Source: Marinomonas profundimaris
GTDB lineage: Bacteria; Pseudomonadota; Gammaproteobacteria; Pseudomonadales; Marinomonadaceae
Length of the DNA: 64,000 nucleotides
Assembly: GCF_000508165.1 (NCBI RefSeq)
Contig: NZ_AYOZ01000006.1
Location: 47,076 to 111,075 of the forward strand
Reading direction: 5' to 3'
In this document: piece by piece, positions 17,081 to 26,041 of the stretch
Layout: every line of letters begins with the position of its first letter
How positions within the stretch are numbered: the first letter of the stretch is position 1
Notes under the pieces: model-generated
Told to the model about the DNA's origin: nothing
Database searches by the model: none
Seen by the model: only the letters and a program-made list of their open reading frames with translations
Position numbers and translations under genes: made by a program

Positions 17081-17920
17081 GTGCTATTAAAAACGTTAAT
17101 AAACACAAATGAACTGGTCAAGTTGCTTGGCCAGTCGAATGTGGTTGTATTGGATTGTCGATTTTATTTAACTGATCTAAGCAAGGGGCGGTCAGAATAC
17201 GATAAAGGGCATATTCCAGGGGCTATTTTTGTGGACGTGCATTGTGAACTTTCTGGCATAGAAAGTGAGTTAACGGGTAGACACCCTTTGCCTGCTGAGG
17301 CGGATTTTTCAAAGCAATTACAGCGCTGGGGGATTGATTCATCCAGTAAGGTCGTTGTATATGACGATATGGGTGGCGCTATTGCTGCTCGCGCATGGTG
17401 GATGCTCAGCCAGCAAAATATAGACGTACAGGTTTTAAATGGTGGTTACCCTGATTGGTTGAAAGAAGGTGGCGCTGTATCATTAACGCCTGAAAAAGCG
17501 AAAACCTCAACCGTTCAAATTGAGGTGTCTTTTCCATGGGGGATTACCGAGCAGGCGATTGTTGAAAACTTTGAAACCAACCAACTTCAGCTAGTGGATG
17601 CCAGAGCAGTAGATCGATTTAATGGCGAGAATGAAACAATTGACCCAGTTGCAGGGCATATTCCAGGTGCTATTAATCGACCTTTTAACGATAATTTAGA
17701 CAGTGAAGGTCGTTTTAAGCCAGCAGAGCAGTTGCATGTTGAATGGCAAGATTGGTTATCGGGCGATGGTGATGATTATGTGTACTACTGTGGTTCTGGT
17801 ATCACCGCGTGTCACAATGTTTTGGCGCTGAATTATGCTGGAATAGAAGCGAAACAGGTCTATGTCGGATCTTGGAGTCAATGGGCCAAGCGAATGTTGC
17901 GAGTGTCTGCTGAGCAGTAG
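17081..17920 (+). CDS. sseA: 3-mercaptopyruvate/thiosulfate sulfurtransferase (tandem rhodanese)
   Basis: About 279 residues with two rhodanese domains: an inactive N-terminal copy (~1-135, VLDCRFYL... GHIPGAIFVDV) and a catalytic C-terminal copy (~150-279) with the active-site loop CGSGITAC, Cys237 by this start. The CGSG(I/V)TA loop is typical of 3-mercaptopyruvate sulfurtransferase (SseA), while thiosulfate-specific rhodaneses have CRKGVT. An ATG at 17075 is also in frame, but AGGA directly abuts it and sits 6 bases before the GTG at 17081, so I prefer the GTG. It moves sulfane sulfur to cyanide, thiols or protein acceptors in the cytoplasm. A hairpin terminator follows. Confidence 0.9.
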   Translation: MLLKTLINTNELVKLLGQSNVVVLDCRFYLTDLSKGRSEYDKGHIPGAIFVDVHCELSGIESELTGRHPLPAEADFSKQLQRWGIDSSSKVVVYDDMGGAIAARAWWMLSQQNIDVQVLNGGYPDWLKEGGAVSLTPEKAKTSTVQIEVSFPWGITEQAIVENFETNQLQLVDARAVDRFNGENETIDPVAGHIPGAINRPFNDNLDSEGRFKPAEQLHVEWQDWLSGDGDDYVYYCGSGITACHNVLALNYAGIEAKQVYVGSWSQWAKRMLRVSAEQ

Positions 17921-17929
17921 AATATAAAT

Positions 17930-17956
17930 ATAGCCCTTCTTTTTTAAGAAGGGCTA
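17930..17956. terminator. Bidirectional intrinsic terminator after sseA
   Basis: ATAGCCCTTCTT / AAGAAGGGCTAT with a T-rich loop, between the convergent sulfurtransferase and the small hypothetical gene. Confidence 0.7.
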
Positions 17957-17963
17957 TGACACC

Positions 17964-18281
17964 TTATTTTGGGGTAACCCCAGCCATGAAAATTTGTACT
18001 TCTTGGTGTGTTTTCCCCCAAATATGAGCCTTAATAGCGTTTAAAAAATGCTCAGCTTCTTTTAACATGACAATGCCATCCATTAATTGAATGCCAATTC
18101 CTTCTTGAGTAAAGAAAAAGCGCCACGTGTGTTTATCTATGACGGCTTCGCCTTCACCATTATTGTAGCTTACTTGTTGGAAGGGGTAATCACCCGGAAT
18201 AAAGCAGGAAAGCTCATGCCCTGAGGCGCCATAGTTAAGATCAGGGATATAGCCTTGACGATCTACCAGTTCAAACTTCAT
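17964..18281 (-). CDS. Conserved-looking small protein of unknown function
   Basis: 105 residues, soluble, no signal peptide or membrane span. Nothing in it is recognised: it starts MKFELVDRQGYIPDLNYGASGHELSCFIPG, has an aromatic beta-rich middle (WRFFFTQEGIGIQLMDG) and ends in an amphipathic helix-like stretch. The ATG is preceded by AAGGAG on the minus strand. Good codon use, a strong ribosome site and a terminator after it support a real gene. It is transcribed divergently from ugd. Confidence 0.7.
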   Translation of the reverse strand: MKFELVDRQGYIPDLNYGASGHELSCFIPGDYPFQQVSYNNGEGEAVIDKHTWRFFFTQEGIGIQLMDGIVMLKEAEHFLNAIKAHIWGKTHQEVQIFMAGVTPK

Positions 18282-18450
18282 ATGGAACTCCTTGTTTTTA
18301 ATTAAGATTAGTTGAGGTGTTCACGATTTGCTGTGTTTCTTACTGTAAAATTTCAAAAAAGTGTAATTTGGCATTTTTAATTATGATGCAAGCTGTAAAA
18401 TAGCGCCTCTTGAATACGAATTCTATCTTTTAAGCAAAGGGTAAAAGTGA

Positions 18451-19620
18451 ATGAAAATAGCAGTGGCAGGTACAGGCTATGTTGGGATTTCTAATGCTCT
18501 GTTATTAGCAAAGCACAATCAAGTGGTCGCATTAGATATTATTGCGGCTAAAGTGGAGATGCTCAATAAGAAGCAATCTCCGATTGAGGATCATGATATA
18601 GAGCGCTATCTGACAGAAGAAGACCTTAACTTTGTTGCCACACTGGATAAAGAAGAGGCTTATGTTGGTGCAGATTATGTGATCATTGCGACACCAACAG
18701 ATTACGACCCTGAAACCAACTATTTCAATACCAGTCATGTTGAGTCCGTCATTCAAGACGTAATACGCATCAATCCAAACGCCATAATGGTGGTGAAGTC
18801 CACGGTTCCTGTGGGCTTTACAAAATCTGCCAGTCAGCGTTTTTCGACAAATAATCTATTGTTTTCGCCTGAGTTTTTGCGTGAGGGCAAAGCATTACAT
18901 GATAACTTGTACCCGTCTCGTATTATTGTGGGCGAAGAATCCAAGCGTGCTCAAGTGTTCGCTGATCTTCTTGTTCAGGGGGCGGAAAAAAACGACATCG
19001 ATGTATTGCTAACGGGTTCTACTGAGGCGGAAGCCATCAAACTGTTCGCTAATACATATTTAGCCATGCGCGTGGCATTTTTTAATGAACTTGACAGCTA
19101 TGCAGAATCTCATCATTTAGATAGTCGTCAAATTATTCAGGGTGTGGGCTTGGACCCTCGTATCGGAAGTCATTATAACAATCCTTCTTTTGGTTATGGC
19201 GGTTACTGTTTGCCGAAAGACACCAAGCAACTACTTGCTAACTATGACAAAGTACCGAACAACTTAGTGCGGGCAATTGTTGATGCCAATGTGACTCGGA
19301 AGGACTTTGTTGCCACGTCTATATTGAAAAACAACCCTAAAGTTGTGGGGATTTACCGCCTGGTAATGAAAGTGGGTTCAGATAACTTCCGAGCATCCGC
19401 GATTCAAGGCGTGATGAAGCGTATTAAAGCCAAAGGGGTTGAGGTGGTTGTCTATGAACCCGCGCTTTCAGACGATAATTTCTTCAATTCGAAAGTAATT
19501 AAAAATTTGGAAGAATTTAAAGCCATGTCGGATGTTATCGTCGCAAATAGAATGACGGACGATATGGAGGATGTGAAGGGTAAGGTTTATACGCGTGATT
19601 TATTTGGTGTGGATTCCTGA
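18451..19620 (+). CDS. ugd: UDP-glucose 6-dehydrogenase
   Basis: 389 residues, the same length as E. coli Ugd. N-terminal NAD-binding GTGYVGIS (residues 7-14), KSTVPVG, EFLREG, and the catalytic Cys253 in [11 protein letters not shown]. It oxidises UDP-glucose twice to UDP-glucuronate, the precursor for uronic acids in capsule, LPS core or aminoarabinose. It heads the surface-polysaccharide block and is spaced 31 bases from the YejM-like gene, so the genes to tagD may form one operon. A TAAAAT element (18397-18402) upstream could be a -10 box, but no clear -35 was found. Confidence 0.97.
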   Translation: MKIAVAGTGYVGISNALLLAKHNQVVALDIIAAKVEMLNKKQSPIEDHDIERYLTEEDLNFVATLDKEEAYVGADYVIIATPTDYDPETNYFNTSHVESVIQDVIRINPNAIMVVKSTVPVGFTKSASQRFSTNNLLFSPEFLREGKALHDNLYPSRIIVGEESKRAQVFADLLVQGAEKNDIDVLLTGSTEAEAIKLFANTYLAMRVAFFNELDSYAESHHLDSRQIIQGVGLDPRIGSHYNNPSFGYGGYCLPKDTKQLLANYDKVPNNLVRAIVDANVTRKDFVATSILKNNPKVVGIYRLVMKVGSDNFRASAIQGVMKRIKAKGVEVVVYEPALSDDNFFNSKVIKNLEEFKAMSDVIVANRMTDDMEDVKGKVYTRDLFGVDS

Positions 19621-19651
19621 TCTCTATATTAAGCGCTGATAAGGTTATTAG

Positions 19652-21490
19652 ATGAAATATAAAAACAAACTGTCTATATATGCGGGTTTTTTGGTTGTTA
19701 ATATCTTATTTTCAATCGTTATTGCAAGTCGCTACTTCTTTTTTATGCCAGAAATTCCAAGTGGTCTGTTAGGGCCTAGTTTTATTGTTTCTAGCCTTAT
19801 AGGTCAAATGGCTCTGTTGGGAGGGGTTGCAGGTATTTTTGGATTGATTGTAACGCTATTACCTAAGCGTTCTTTTTATTTTTTTGTGAGCATTTTAGCG
19901 GCGATAACATTATCTGTTTTAGTGATAGATACATTTGTTTTTGCCCAGTATCGTTTCCATATTAATGAAGTTGTTCTTAAGCTAATTTTGTCAGGCGATG
20001 TGGTTGATTTTTCCGTTGTTACTTGGTTGACGGCGATTATAACTTTTTTTGGGCTGTTTCTCTTTGAACTTTTAATCGTCATTTACCTAGGAAGGCTGGC
20101 AAATAAAAATAAAATAATTAATAAAAAGGGTATTGTATCTTTTTTTGTTTTTTCATTTTTAATTTGTAACTCTATTCATATTTGGGCTGCTGCGAATGCC
20201 TATCAGCCAGTAATGATTGTTAAAAATTATTTGCCCTTATTTCAGCCTGCTACAGCGAATGGTTTAATGCAAAGAAATGGCTGGATAGATGAGGAGGCGC
20301 TAGCTAAGCAAAGGGCAATGTCTATAAAGGTAAATAGCGACCTAAATTATCCTTTGTCTGAAATCGGCTATTCCAGTGTTGATAAGCCAATAAATATTAT
20401 GTTTTTAGTTATCGACTCTTGGCGATTTGATACTTTTAATGCAGAAAATACACCTAACCTATGGGAGGCTGCTCAGAAAGGTGTGACTTTCAATCACCAC
20501 TTCTCTACTGGCAACTCAACGAGAACAGGGATATTTGGTTTGTTTTATGGCATGCCCGGGACGTATTGGCAGAATATGCTGACGAATCAGCGATCTCCTG
20601 TATTCATAGATCGCCTGCAAGGGTTAAATTATCAAATTGGAGCATTTGCTTCTGCATCATTGATGGACCCAGAATTTAATCGTACAGTATTTTCTAATAT
20701 TCCAGACTTAAGGCTTAAGTCTAAGGGCGGCTCCCCCTCTCAAAGGGATGAAAATTTAACGAATGATTGGTTAAAATGGTATAAGTCTCGAGACACTTCT
20801 CGGCCCACTTTCTCCTTTCTCTTTTATGATGCACCCCATGGCTATGACTTCCCAATAAACTATCAAAATACATATGAGCCTATGTTAGATGATATTAATT
20901 ATCTGGCGCTTAATAATGAAATGGACCCTGTCCCATTCTTTAATCGTTATAGAACCAGTGTCCGTTTTGTAGATGATCTTTCCAAAAAAGTGTTTGATGC
21001 CTTAGATGAAACAGGAGAAACAGAAAATACTGTCGTGGTTATTACAGGTGACCATGGACAGGAGTTTAATGACAATAAGCAGAATTTCTGGGGCCATAAT
21101 GGTAATTTTACTCCCACTCAAACTAAAGTTCCGTTTGTCATTATCGGGCCAGGATTTTTACCTAATAATTCTACCTCTTCGCAAAACTTATCTAGTCATG
21201 AAGATGTAGTTCCGACGCTAATGAGAAAGTATTTAGGGCTCAAGACGTCATCAAATGACTTTTCAACAGGAGCCGATTTACTCAGTTTACATAATAAAGA
21301 GCGAGATTGGTTAATCAGCTCTAGTTACTCTGCTTACGCAATGATTACAAGAAGCAGAATTCTGGAGGTTGGTGCAAGTGGACAGTATCAATATTTAGAC
21401 TTAAAAAACCAAATGGTTAAATCTGAAGAGCCTGATTTTCGTCATTTAAAAGATGTTTTGGAGCATCTTAGTCGGTTTAAGACGAAATAA
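19652..21490 (+). CDS. YejM/PbgA/LapC-like sulfatase-fold inner-membrane protein
   Basis: 612 residues: five N-terminal membrane spans (~residues 8-185), a linker, then a periplasmic alkaline-phosphatase/sulfatase-fold domain. The fold's landmarks are Asp255 in FLVIDSWRFD, the segment STGNSTRTGIFGLFYGMPG (Thr290 at the nucleophile position), TGDHGQEF and WGHNG. The GNxT...GIFGLFYG stretch resembles E. coli YejM, which controls LpxC proteolysis and binds cardiolipin. The same superfamily includes LtaS and EptA, which transfer phosphoglycerol or phosphoethanolamine. Being followed by CDP-glycerol type genes, a transferase role on LPS is possible (inference). Codon use is more AT-rich than in the neighbouring housekeeping genes. 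Confidence 0.8.
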   Translation: MKYKNKLSIYAGFLVVNILFSIVIASRYFFFMPEIPSGLLGPSFIVSSLIGQMALLGGVAGIFGLIVTLLPKRSFYFFVSILAAITLSVLVIDTFVFAQYRFHINEVVLKLILSGDVVDFSVVTWLTAIITFFGLFLFELLIVIYLGRLANKNKIINKKGIVSFFVFSFLICNSIHIWAAANAYQPVMIVKNYLPLFQPATANGLMQRNGWIDEEALAKQRAMSIKVNSDLNYPLSEIGYSSVDKPINIMFLVIDSWRFDTFNAENTPNLWEAAQKGVTFNHHFSTGNSTRTGIFGLFYGMPGTYWQNMLTNQRSPVFIDRLQGLNYQIGAFASASLMDPEFNRTVFSNIPDLRLKSKGGSPSQRDENLTNDWLKWYKSRDTSRPTFSFLFYDAPHGYDFPINYQNTYEPMLDDINYLALNNEMDPVPFFNRYRTSVRFVDDLSKKVFDALDETGETENTVVVITGDHGQEFNDNKQNFWGHNGNFTPTQTKVPFVIIGPGFLPNNSTSSQNLSSHEDVVPTLMRKYLGLKTSSNDFSTGADLLSLHNKERDWLISSSYSAYAMITRSRILEVGASGQYQYLDLKNQMVKSEEPDFRHLKDVLEHLSRFKTK

Positions 21491-21520
21491 ACTATGTGAT
21501 TATGTTTTTACGAGAATTTT

Positions 21521-22588
21521 ATGAAAGTAATATTTGATACTAAGAGTTTATATTATTTACCTCAATATTTACCTGTTCATAATGAGTTGGCTAAATTAGG
21601 TATTAAAAGTACTTTTGTGTTCTATGAAGGTATTCATGATGACATAATTAAGAAAATAGCGAGTGATGAAAATCTGGCTTCTATTTGGGTTGCAGATGAA
21701 GAAGCTGCGACTGTTTTTTATGAAAAGGAGCGAGCAGACTGGGTTTTTTTTGCTAATTCTTTTCCTTACTTAGACCGTGTTCATCAAGTGTCTAAATCCG
21801 CTCAGTTAGGTCATGGAATCGGGCCTAAGGCAAGCTACTATAGTAAATCTCGTCACTCTATGAGTGTTCGTTTTGTTGAGGGTGATTATCGCACTAAGCG
21901 CTTAGAGGGAATGTTCCCCAGCGATGTGTTTGTTGATGTTGGTTTTTGTAAAATGGATCCTATTCTAAACGGTGAACTGTGCAAAGAGGCATTGCTTGAA
22001 CAATATGGATTAGAAAAAAATACCCCTACAATTCTATATGCACCGACCTTCTACCCCAGTAGTATTGAGCGCTTTCCTAAAGACTGGCCCGCTGACTTTG
22101 GTGGTTATAATGTCATTATTAAACCCCATTATTTTTCAATTAGTAAGAAGTTATATCGGAAGCAGTTGGCGCTTCTTAATCACTGGGCTCAGTTTGATAA
22201 TGTCTATTTAGCCACAACAGAAGATTATTCTCTTTTGCCTTTTTTGGAAGTTGCAGATGTACTTATCAGCGATGCGTCTTCGGCTCTTTTTGAGTTTGCT
22301 TTATTGAATAAGCCGGTTATTTGGTGTGACTTTCTTAAGTTACGATGGAATTATCGTGGAATATTTTCGTATAAATTTAAGCGACGTATGGATCAGGATT
22401 ATGGTGATTATGCCAATATCGCAGTTCATGCAACAAAATACAAAGAGCTTATAGGGTTGGTGAAAGATCAGCTTCAAAGGCCTGATGACCTAGAAGCGAT
22501 TAGACTTGAACTCTCTGAAAAGCTAGCAGGAAAGCTAGATGGCTTTTCTAGCAAGCGAATTGTTGATTACTTGATGGAAAATGTATAA
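21521..22588 (+). CDS. CDP-glycerol glycerophosphotransferase-like protein (TagF/TagB type)
   Basis: 355 residues, GT-B-like fold. Motifs of the PF04464 family are present: ILYAPTFYPSS in the middle, IIKPHYFS (usual LHP/KPHP) and DVLISDASSALFEFALLNKPVIW, corresponding to D(Y)SS...FDFALL(N/D)KPVIF. These enzymes transfer glycerol phosphate (or ribitol phosphate) from the CDP form, known best in wall teichoic acid synthesis but also in Gram-negative capsules and LPS. No membrane span is predicted. It lies 18 bases before a TagD-like cytidylyltransferase that could supply its donor. The acceptor is unknown. Confidence 0.78.
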   Translation: MKVIFDTKSLYYLPQYLPVHNELAKLGIKSTFVFYEGIHDDIIKKIASDENLASIWVADEEAATVFYEKERADWVFFANSFPYLDRVHQVSKSAQLGHGIGPKASYYSKSRHSMSVRFVEGDYRTKRLEGMFPSDVFVDVGFCKMDPILNGELCKEALLEQYGLEKNTPTILYAPTFYPSSIERFPKDWPADFGGYNVIIKPHYFSISKKLYRKQLALLNHWAQFDNVYLATTEDYSLLPFLEVADVLISDASSALFEFALLNKPVIWCDFLKLRWNYRGIFSYKFKRRMDQDYGDYANIAVHATKYKELIGLVKDQLQRPDDLEAIRLELSEKLAGKLDGFSSKRIVDYLMENV

Positions 22589-22606
22589 CAAATTTTAGGT
22601 TTTTTT

Positions 22607-23020
22607 ATGAAGAAAATAGGCTATACCACAGGCGTTTTTGACTTATTTCATATCGGACATTTGAATGTTCTAAAACGGGCAAAACTCGAGTGTGATTATT
22701 TGATTGTTGGCGTCTCTACTGATGAACTCTGTATGGAAGCTAAGAACAAAAAACCAATAATTCCTTTTCAGGAACGTATGGAGATTGTTGAGGCTATTAA
22801 GTTTGTTGATGAGGTTGTGCCACAAGTAAATTATGACAAAGAAGAGGCTTGGAATAACCTAAAATTTGACAAGATGTTTGTTGGTGATGACTGGAAAGGG
22901 ACGGATAAGTGGAACAAAATTGAGGAAGACTTTAAAAAACTCAATGTTGAGATTCACTATTTTTCATATACCGCGCACACTTCAAGTACTAAATTGAGAG
23001 AAATCTTAGAAAAAATCTGA
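22607..23020 (+). CDS. Glycerol-3-phosphate cytidylyltransferase-like (TagD family)
   Basis: 137 residues; TagD-type enzymes are about 130. The nucleotidyltransferase HxGH motif is in TGVFDLFHIGHLN (residues 8-20), and FVGDDWKGTDKW matches the conserved VGDDWKG(T/S) segment. The C-terminal RTEGISTT signature of B. subtilis TagD reads YTAHTSSTKL, a variant I associate with a related cytidylyltransferase subgroup, so the exact substrate is less certain. It would make CDP-glycerol from CTP and sn-glycerol 3-phosphate for the upstream transferase. A bidirectional terminator follows. Confidence 0.82.
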   Translation: MKKIGYTTGVFDLFHIGHLNVLKRAKLECDYLIVGVSTDELCMEAKNKKPIIPFQERMEIVEAIKFVDEVVPQVNYDKEEAWNNLKFDKMFVGDDWKGTDKWNKIEEDFKKLNVEIHYFSYTAHTSSTKLREILEKI

Positions 23021-23040
23021 CGTTTACATGTCAGATTATA

Positions 23041-23071
23041 AAATAGGCTCTTATTTATGAAGAGCCTATTT
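23041..23071. terminator. Bidirectional intrinsic terminator between tagD-like gene and glycosyltransferase
   Basis: AAATAGGCTCTT / AAGAGCCTATTT arms with a 7-base loop and flanking T/A runs, between convergent genes. Confidence 0.8.
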
Positions 23072-23902
23072 TTATTTGAACGAATTTGCCGTGATTAAAT
23101 AGTGTTCACACAAGGCTGCCCACTGTGCTCTGTTACCATCTTCCCTCACATTGGTTTTCTTTAATGATATTTTTTGGGAGCCTATAATGGGGGTGGGTTT
23201 TAAAGGAGGATTAGTTGACCTTCTTACTTCTGTTCCATTGAGAAATGACATCATTTTGAACCAAAGGTCATCTGCTTTCGGTGTGAGTTTTAGAAATATC
23301 TCTTTATTGATTGTATCTGAATGCAGTGTTTTCTCAGGGTATAATACGCCGCCATAGCCAATGGGGAGTAATTTTGGGTTAGAAATCCCCTTGTCTTTTA
23401 CTGTTTTCCACATTTTATAAGGCTGAAGCTCCCCGTCTTCATTGTAAGATATCATTCTGCATTCATTTGCAATGATGCTTTTTGGGAAGCGGAGGTGATC
23501 ATCATATAAAGATTTTAGCCAGTTGGATGGGTAGATTAGGTCATCATCGCATGTCACTAGGGGTTTTTCAGGGAAACTTGTCAGTGAATAGATAAGCTTT
23601 CGATGTGAGCAGGTGAGTTCTTCATATTCGATTTTAAAAATCTCACCTTGAAGGTCACTTAATTTTTTAGGGATGTGATTCTCTAACGCTCTGTTAAGCC
23701 AAAGGATTATTTTTTCTGGCTTGTGAGATTGATTTAAAATACTTCTGATAGTCAAATCTATTTTTTCAAGTCGAGAGGGAATAGAAGTTAGTGTGACTAT
23801 GAGAGGTATTTGATTCTCGCCTTTCGCGTTTAACCCATCAAGTGGAAGTTGTTTCAACTTGTAGGCCGTTTTGAGTGCCGGGATGTATTCTTTTAATTTC
23901 AC
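23072..23902 (-). CDS. Putative glycosyltransferase (GT2/GT-A-like)
   Basis: 276 residues. LIVTLTSIPSRLEKIDLTIRSILNQSHKPEKIILWL resembles the start of GT-A nucleotide-sugar transferases, and the acidic metal site is TCDDDLIYPSNWL. Later YGGVLYP and a short ADDLWFKMM segment fit the acceptor part. It overlaps the next upstream gene by 4 bases, so the two glycosyltransferases are co-translated. No membrane span. Its sugar and acceptor are unknown; the LPS core is likely from location. Confidence 0.72.
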   Translation of the reverse strand: MKLKEYIPALKTAYKLKQLPLDGLNAKGENQIPLIVTLTSIPSRLEKIDLTIRSILNQSHKPEKIILWLNRALENHIPKKLSDLQGEIFKIEYEELTCSHRKLIYSLTSFPEKPLVTCDDDLIYPSNWLKSLYDDHLRFPKSIIANECRMISYNEDGELQPYKMWKTVKDKGISNPKLLPIGYGGVLYPEKTLHSDTINKEIFLKLTPKADDLWFKMMSFLNGTEVRRSTNPPLKPTPIIGSQKISLKKTNVREDGNRAQWAALCEHYLITANSFK

Positions 23903-24732
23903 AAGGACTCTCTCTTAGTATTGGTTTGTGCTATCCCAACTCTTGCCTTTATCACCTTGTTTTGCTTCGTGTCTTTTCTTATAGATCTGCTGTTTTCAAG
24001 CATTTCTGGCGTGATGTAACCGCGTTTGTGATCTAAATGCACGCAGACTGCTGAGTACCTGATTCGCTTAGCTTTTAGGCCATAATTCACAAGACGATCA
24101 CCAAATTCACAGTCTTGACCGCCATATTGCATAGTTTCTTCAAAGCCATTGACCGCTAAGATATGTTCTTTATAGCAAGAGGCGCTGTGGCCGTTCCAGG
24201 TTGGTCGAGCAGGACTAATTTTGTTTAAAAACGCGGCCCAAGATCCAGAGGCCGTGAGCTTCATTGTCTTGTGGGTCTTTTTTAATCCTTTACTTATTAG
24301 CCAGTCCACATCAAATGCATTTTGGTTGATAACATCATCTCGTGTGATGTCTTGGCTAATATTCATAGGTAACTTGAAGTAACCGCCAGATAAATAAGTA
24401 TTTGGCTCGGAGTGCTTTAAATGTTGCGCCACAAAATCTTTTCTTGGAATGCAGTCACCGTCCGTAAAAATAAGGTATTCACCTTCGGATGCAAGAATTG
24501 CCTTGTTTAAAATGCGGCATTTCTGAAAACCGTCATCTTCTTGCCAAACGTGCTTGATAGGGATGTTGGTTTCCCCTTTCATCTTTTCGATCAATTCGCG
24601 AGTTTCTTCTCGTGAACCATCATCAGCTATGATTATTTCAAAATCCTTGGCGGTTTGTTCAAAAAATCCCCATAGGACTTTTTCTAACCAAGCGGGCGAA
24701 TTATAGGTTGTAAAGACAATGCTTGTTTTCAT
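23899..24732 (-). CDS. Glycosyltransferase family 2
   Basis: 277 residues. Canonical GT2 start SIVFTTYNSPAWLEKVLWGFFEQT with IIADDGSREET, the DxD-like FTDGDCIPRKDF, and a C-terminal galactosyltransferase-like segment WNGHSASCYKEHILAVNGFEETMQYGGQDCEFGDRL. It should transfer a sugar from a nucleotide donor at the cytoplasmic face of the inner membrane. It sits between the AGE-family epimerase (upstream, 68 bases) and the second glycosyltransferase (4-base overlap), all on the minus strand, next to hldE-msbA-waaA. An LPS-core role is inferred. Confidence 0.88.
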   Translation of the reverse strand: MKTSIVFTTYNSPAWLEKVLWGFFEQTAKDFEIIIADDGSREETRELIEKMKGETNIPIKHVWQEDDGFQKCRILNKAILASEGEYLIFTDGDCIPRKDFVAQHLKHSEPNTYLSGGYFKLPMNISQDITRDDVINQNAFDVDWLISKGLKKTHKTMKLTASGSWAAFLNKISPARPTWNGHSASCYKEHILAVNGFEETMQYGGQDCEFGDRLVNYGLKAKRIRYSAVCVHLDHKRGYITPEMLENSRSIRKDTKQNKVIKARVGIAQTNTKRESL

Positions 24733-24800
24733 CGGTTTGCCTAATCTTGTGTTTTGGTCTTACGGTTATGCACTGCAAACTGCAGTGTTGATAATGATTT

Positions 24801-25943
24801 TTAATCGCGATATTTGTCTATATTTTTTGACCATCTTAACACCTCTGTAAGACCGAGAAAAATATGATAACTACTTGTGCCTGGAAGGGGGTAGTTTTTT
24901 GCCGAGTTATCTTCATTCAAGTATTCATTCCAGCAACCTTCATCTAAAAGGTAATGTTCCTGCATGAAACGAAGTGCTTTTTCTAAGCGGTCTATTTTTT
25001 CTTCTCTTCCAATTGGCATCACAGTGATGGCTTTCAGGTATTCTGTTATCGGCCAAATGCGCTTTTCTTTATCTATAGGTCGATATGTATCGCCGTCTAT
25101 TTGATTGTAAATACCACCCTTTTCTGAAAAACCGTAGCGGGTTGCTGTGCGCCATAATTGCTGAGCCAAATCTGTGTAGTCTGGGTTAGGTTGTATTTTA
25201 TTGGCTTGATAGAGTAACCACACCCATTCAAAATGGTGCCCAGGTTCTATTTGATGACCTGTTGCTGGATCTAGGTGCCAATCTTGTGTGAAAAACTCTC
25301 TTAATGTTTTGGTTTTTTTGTCGTAAAAATATTCAAGAGAAAGAGACAAGAGCGACGCAATGATTTTTTTATAGTCTTCATCCTGAGTGGCTTCAAAGGC
25401 GGCAATGTAGCCTTCGAGCAAGTGCATGTGAGGATTTTGTCGCCGAGTCTGGTGGGTATCAATAGGGTAGGATTCGTAGAAGCCACCGGATTTTGCTTGC
25501 ATTTTATCTAGTAAAAATAGGTGGGTTTTTTTCATATAATGCAATGCACGGTCGTCTTTTGTTGCTCTGTAGTAATGGCTAAAAGCAAGTAAGACAAAAG
25601 CAAGTGTATATGCATCCGATTGAGTGTCTTTTATGGTCAGATCGTCGTTCAGGGAAAAAAACCAGCGATCTTCAAAATAATAGTTTGTCGTAATAAAGTC
25701 GAAGAGCGGCCTTAACAGAGCATGCCATTCGTCTGAATTTTGCACCTGGTCGGCATGACTAAAAGTATAGAGCTGACGGCATTGAGTTAACAGTCGAAGT
25801 CGTCCAACAGGATTCTCCACCCATTCATGTGTCATGCTTTCATAACTGTAGCCGTACTCTTTATTGATGCCATGAAGTGCCCAATTCTTAAGAAGTTGCT
25901 CATAGACAAAAGATTGGCAGGTAGAAAGTATTGACTTCAACAT
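24801..25943 (-). CDS. AGE-family (N-acylglucosamine 2-epimerase-like) sugar epimerase/isomerase
   Basis: 380 residues, expected (alpha/alpha)6 barrel. Diagnostic motifs are RRQNPHMHLLEG near the middle and the catalytic-type EPGHHFEWVWLL, both with His residues conserved in AGE and YihS-like enzymes; RIWPITEYLKA follows. Members epimerise N-acetylglucosamine/mannosamine or isomerise aldoses such as mannose, glucose and fructose. The substrate cannot be fixed from sequence alone. It probably leads an operon with the two glycosyltransferases and is divergent from hldE. Confidence 0.85.
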   Translation of the reverse strand: MLKSILSTCQSFVYEQLLKNWALHGINKEYGYSYESMTHEWVENPVGRLRLLTQCRQLYTFSHADQVQNSDEWHALLRPLFDFITTNYYFEDRWFFSLNDDLTIKDTQSDAYTLAFVLLAFSHYYRATKDDRALHYMKKTHLFLLDKMQAKSGGFYESYPIDTHQTRRQNPHMHLLEGYIAAFEATQDEDYKKIIASLLSLSLEYFYDKKTKTLREFFTQDWHLDPATGHQIEPGHHFEWVWLLYQANKIQPNPDYTDLAQQLWRTATRYGFSEKGGIYNQIDGDTYRPIDKEKRIWPITEYLKAITVMPIGREEKIDRLEKALRFMQEHYLLDEGCWNEYLNEDNSAKNYPLPGTSSYHIFLGLTEVLRWSKNIDKYRD

Positions 25944-26041
25944 GAGGTAAATAGCCTTATTTCATGTGATATTGGGTATGTCCAACTTGATAGGGGAGTA
26001 TGATAAGATGGCGGCTTTCAAAAATCGATTATTATGTGGCT

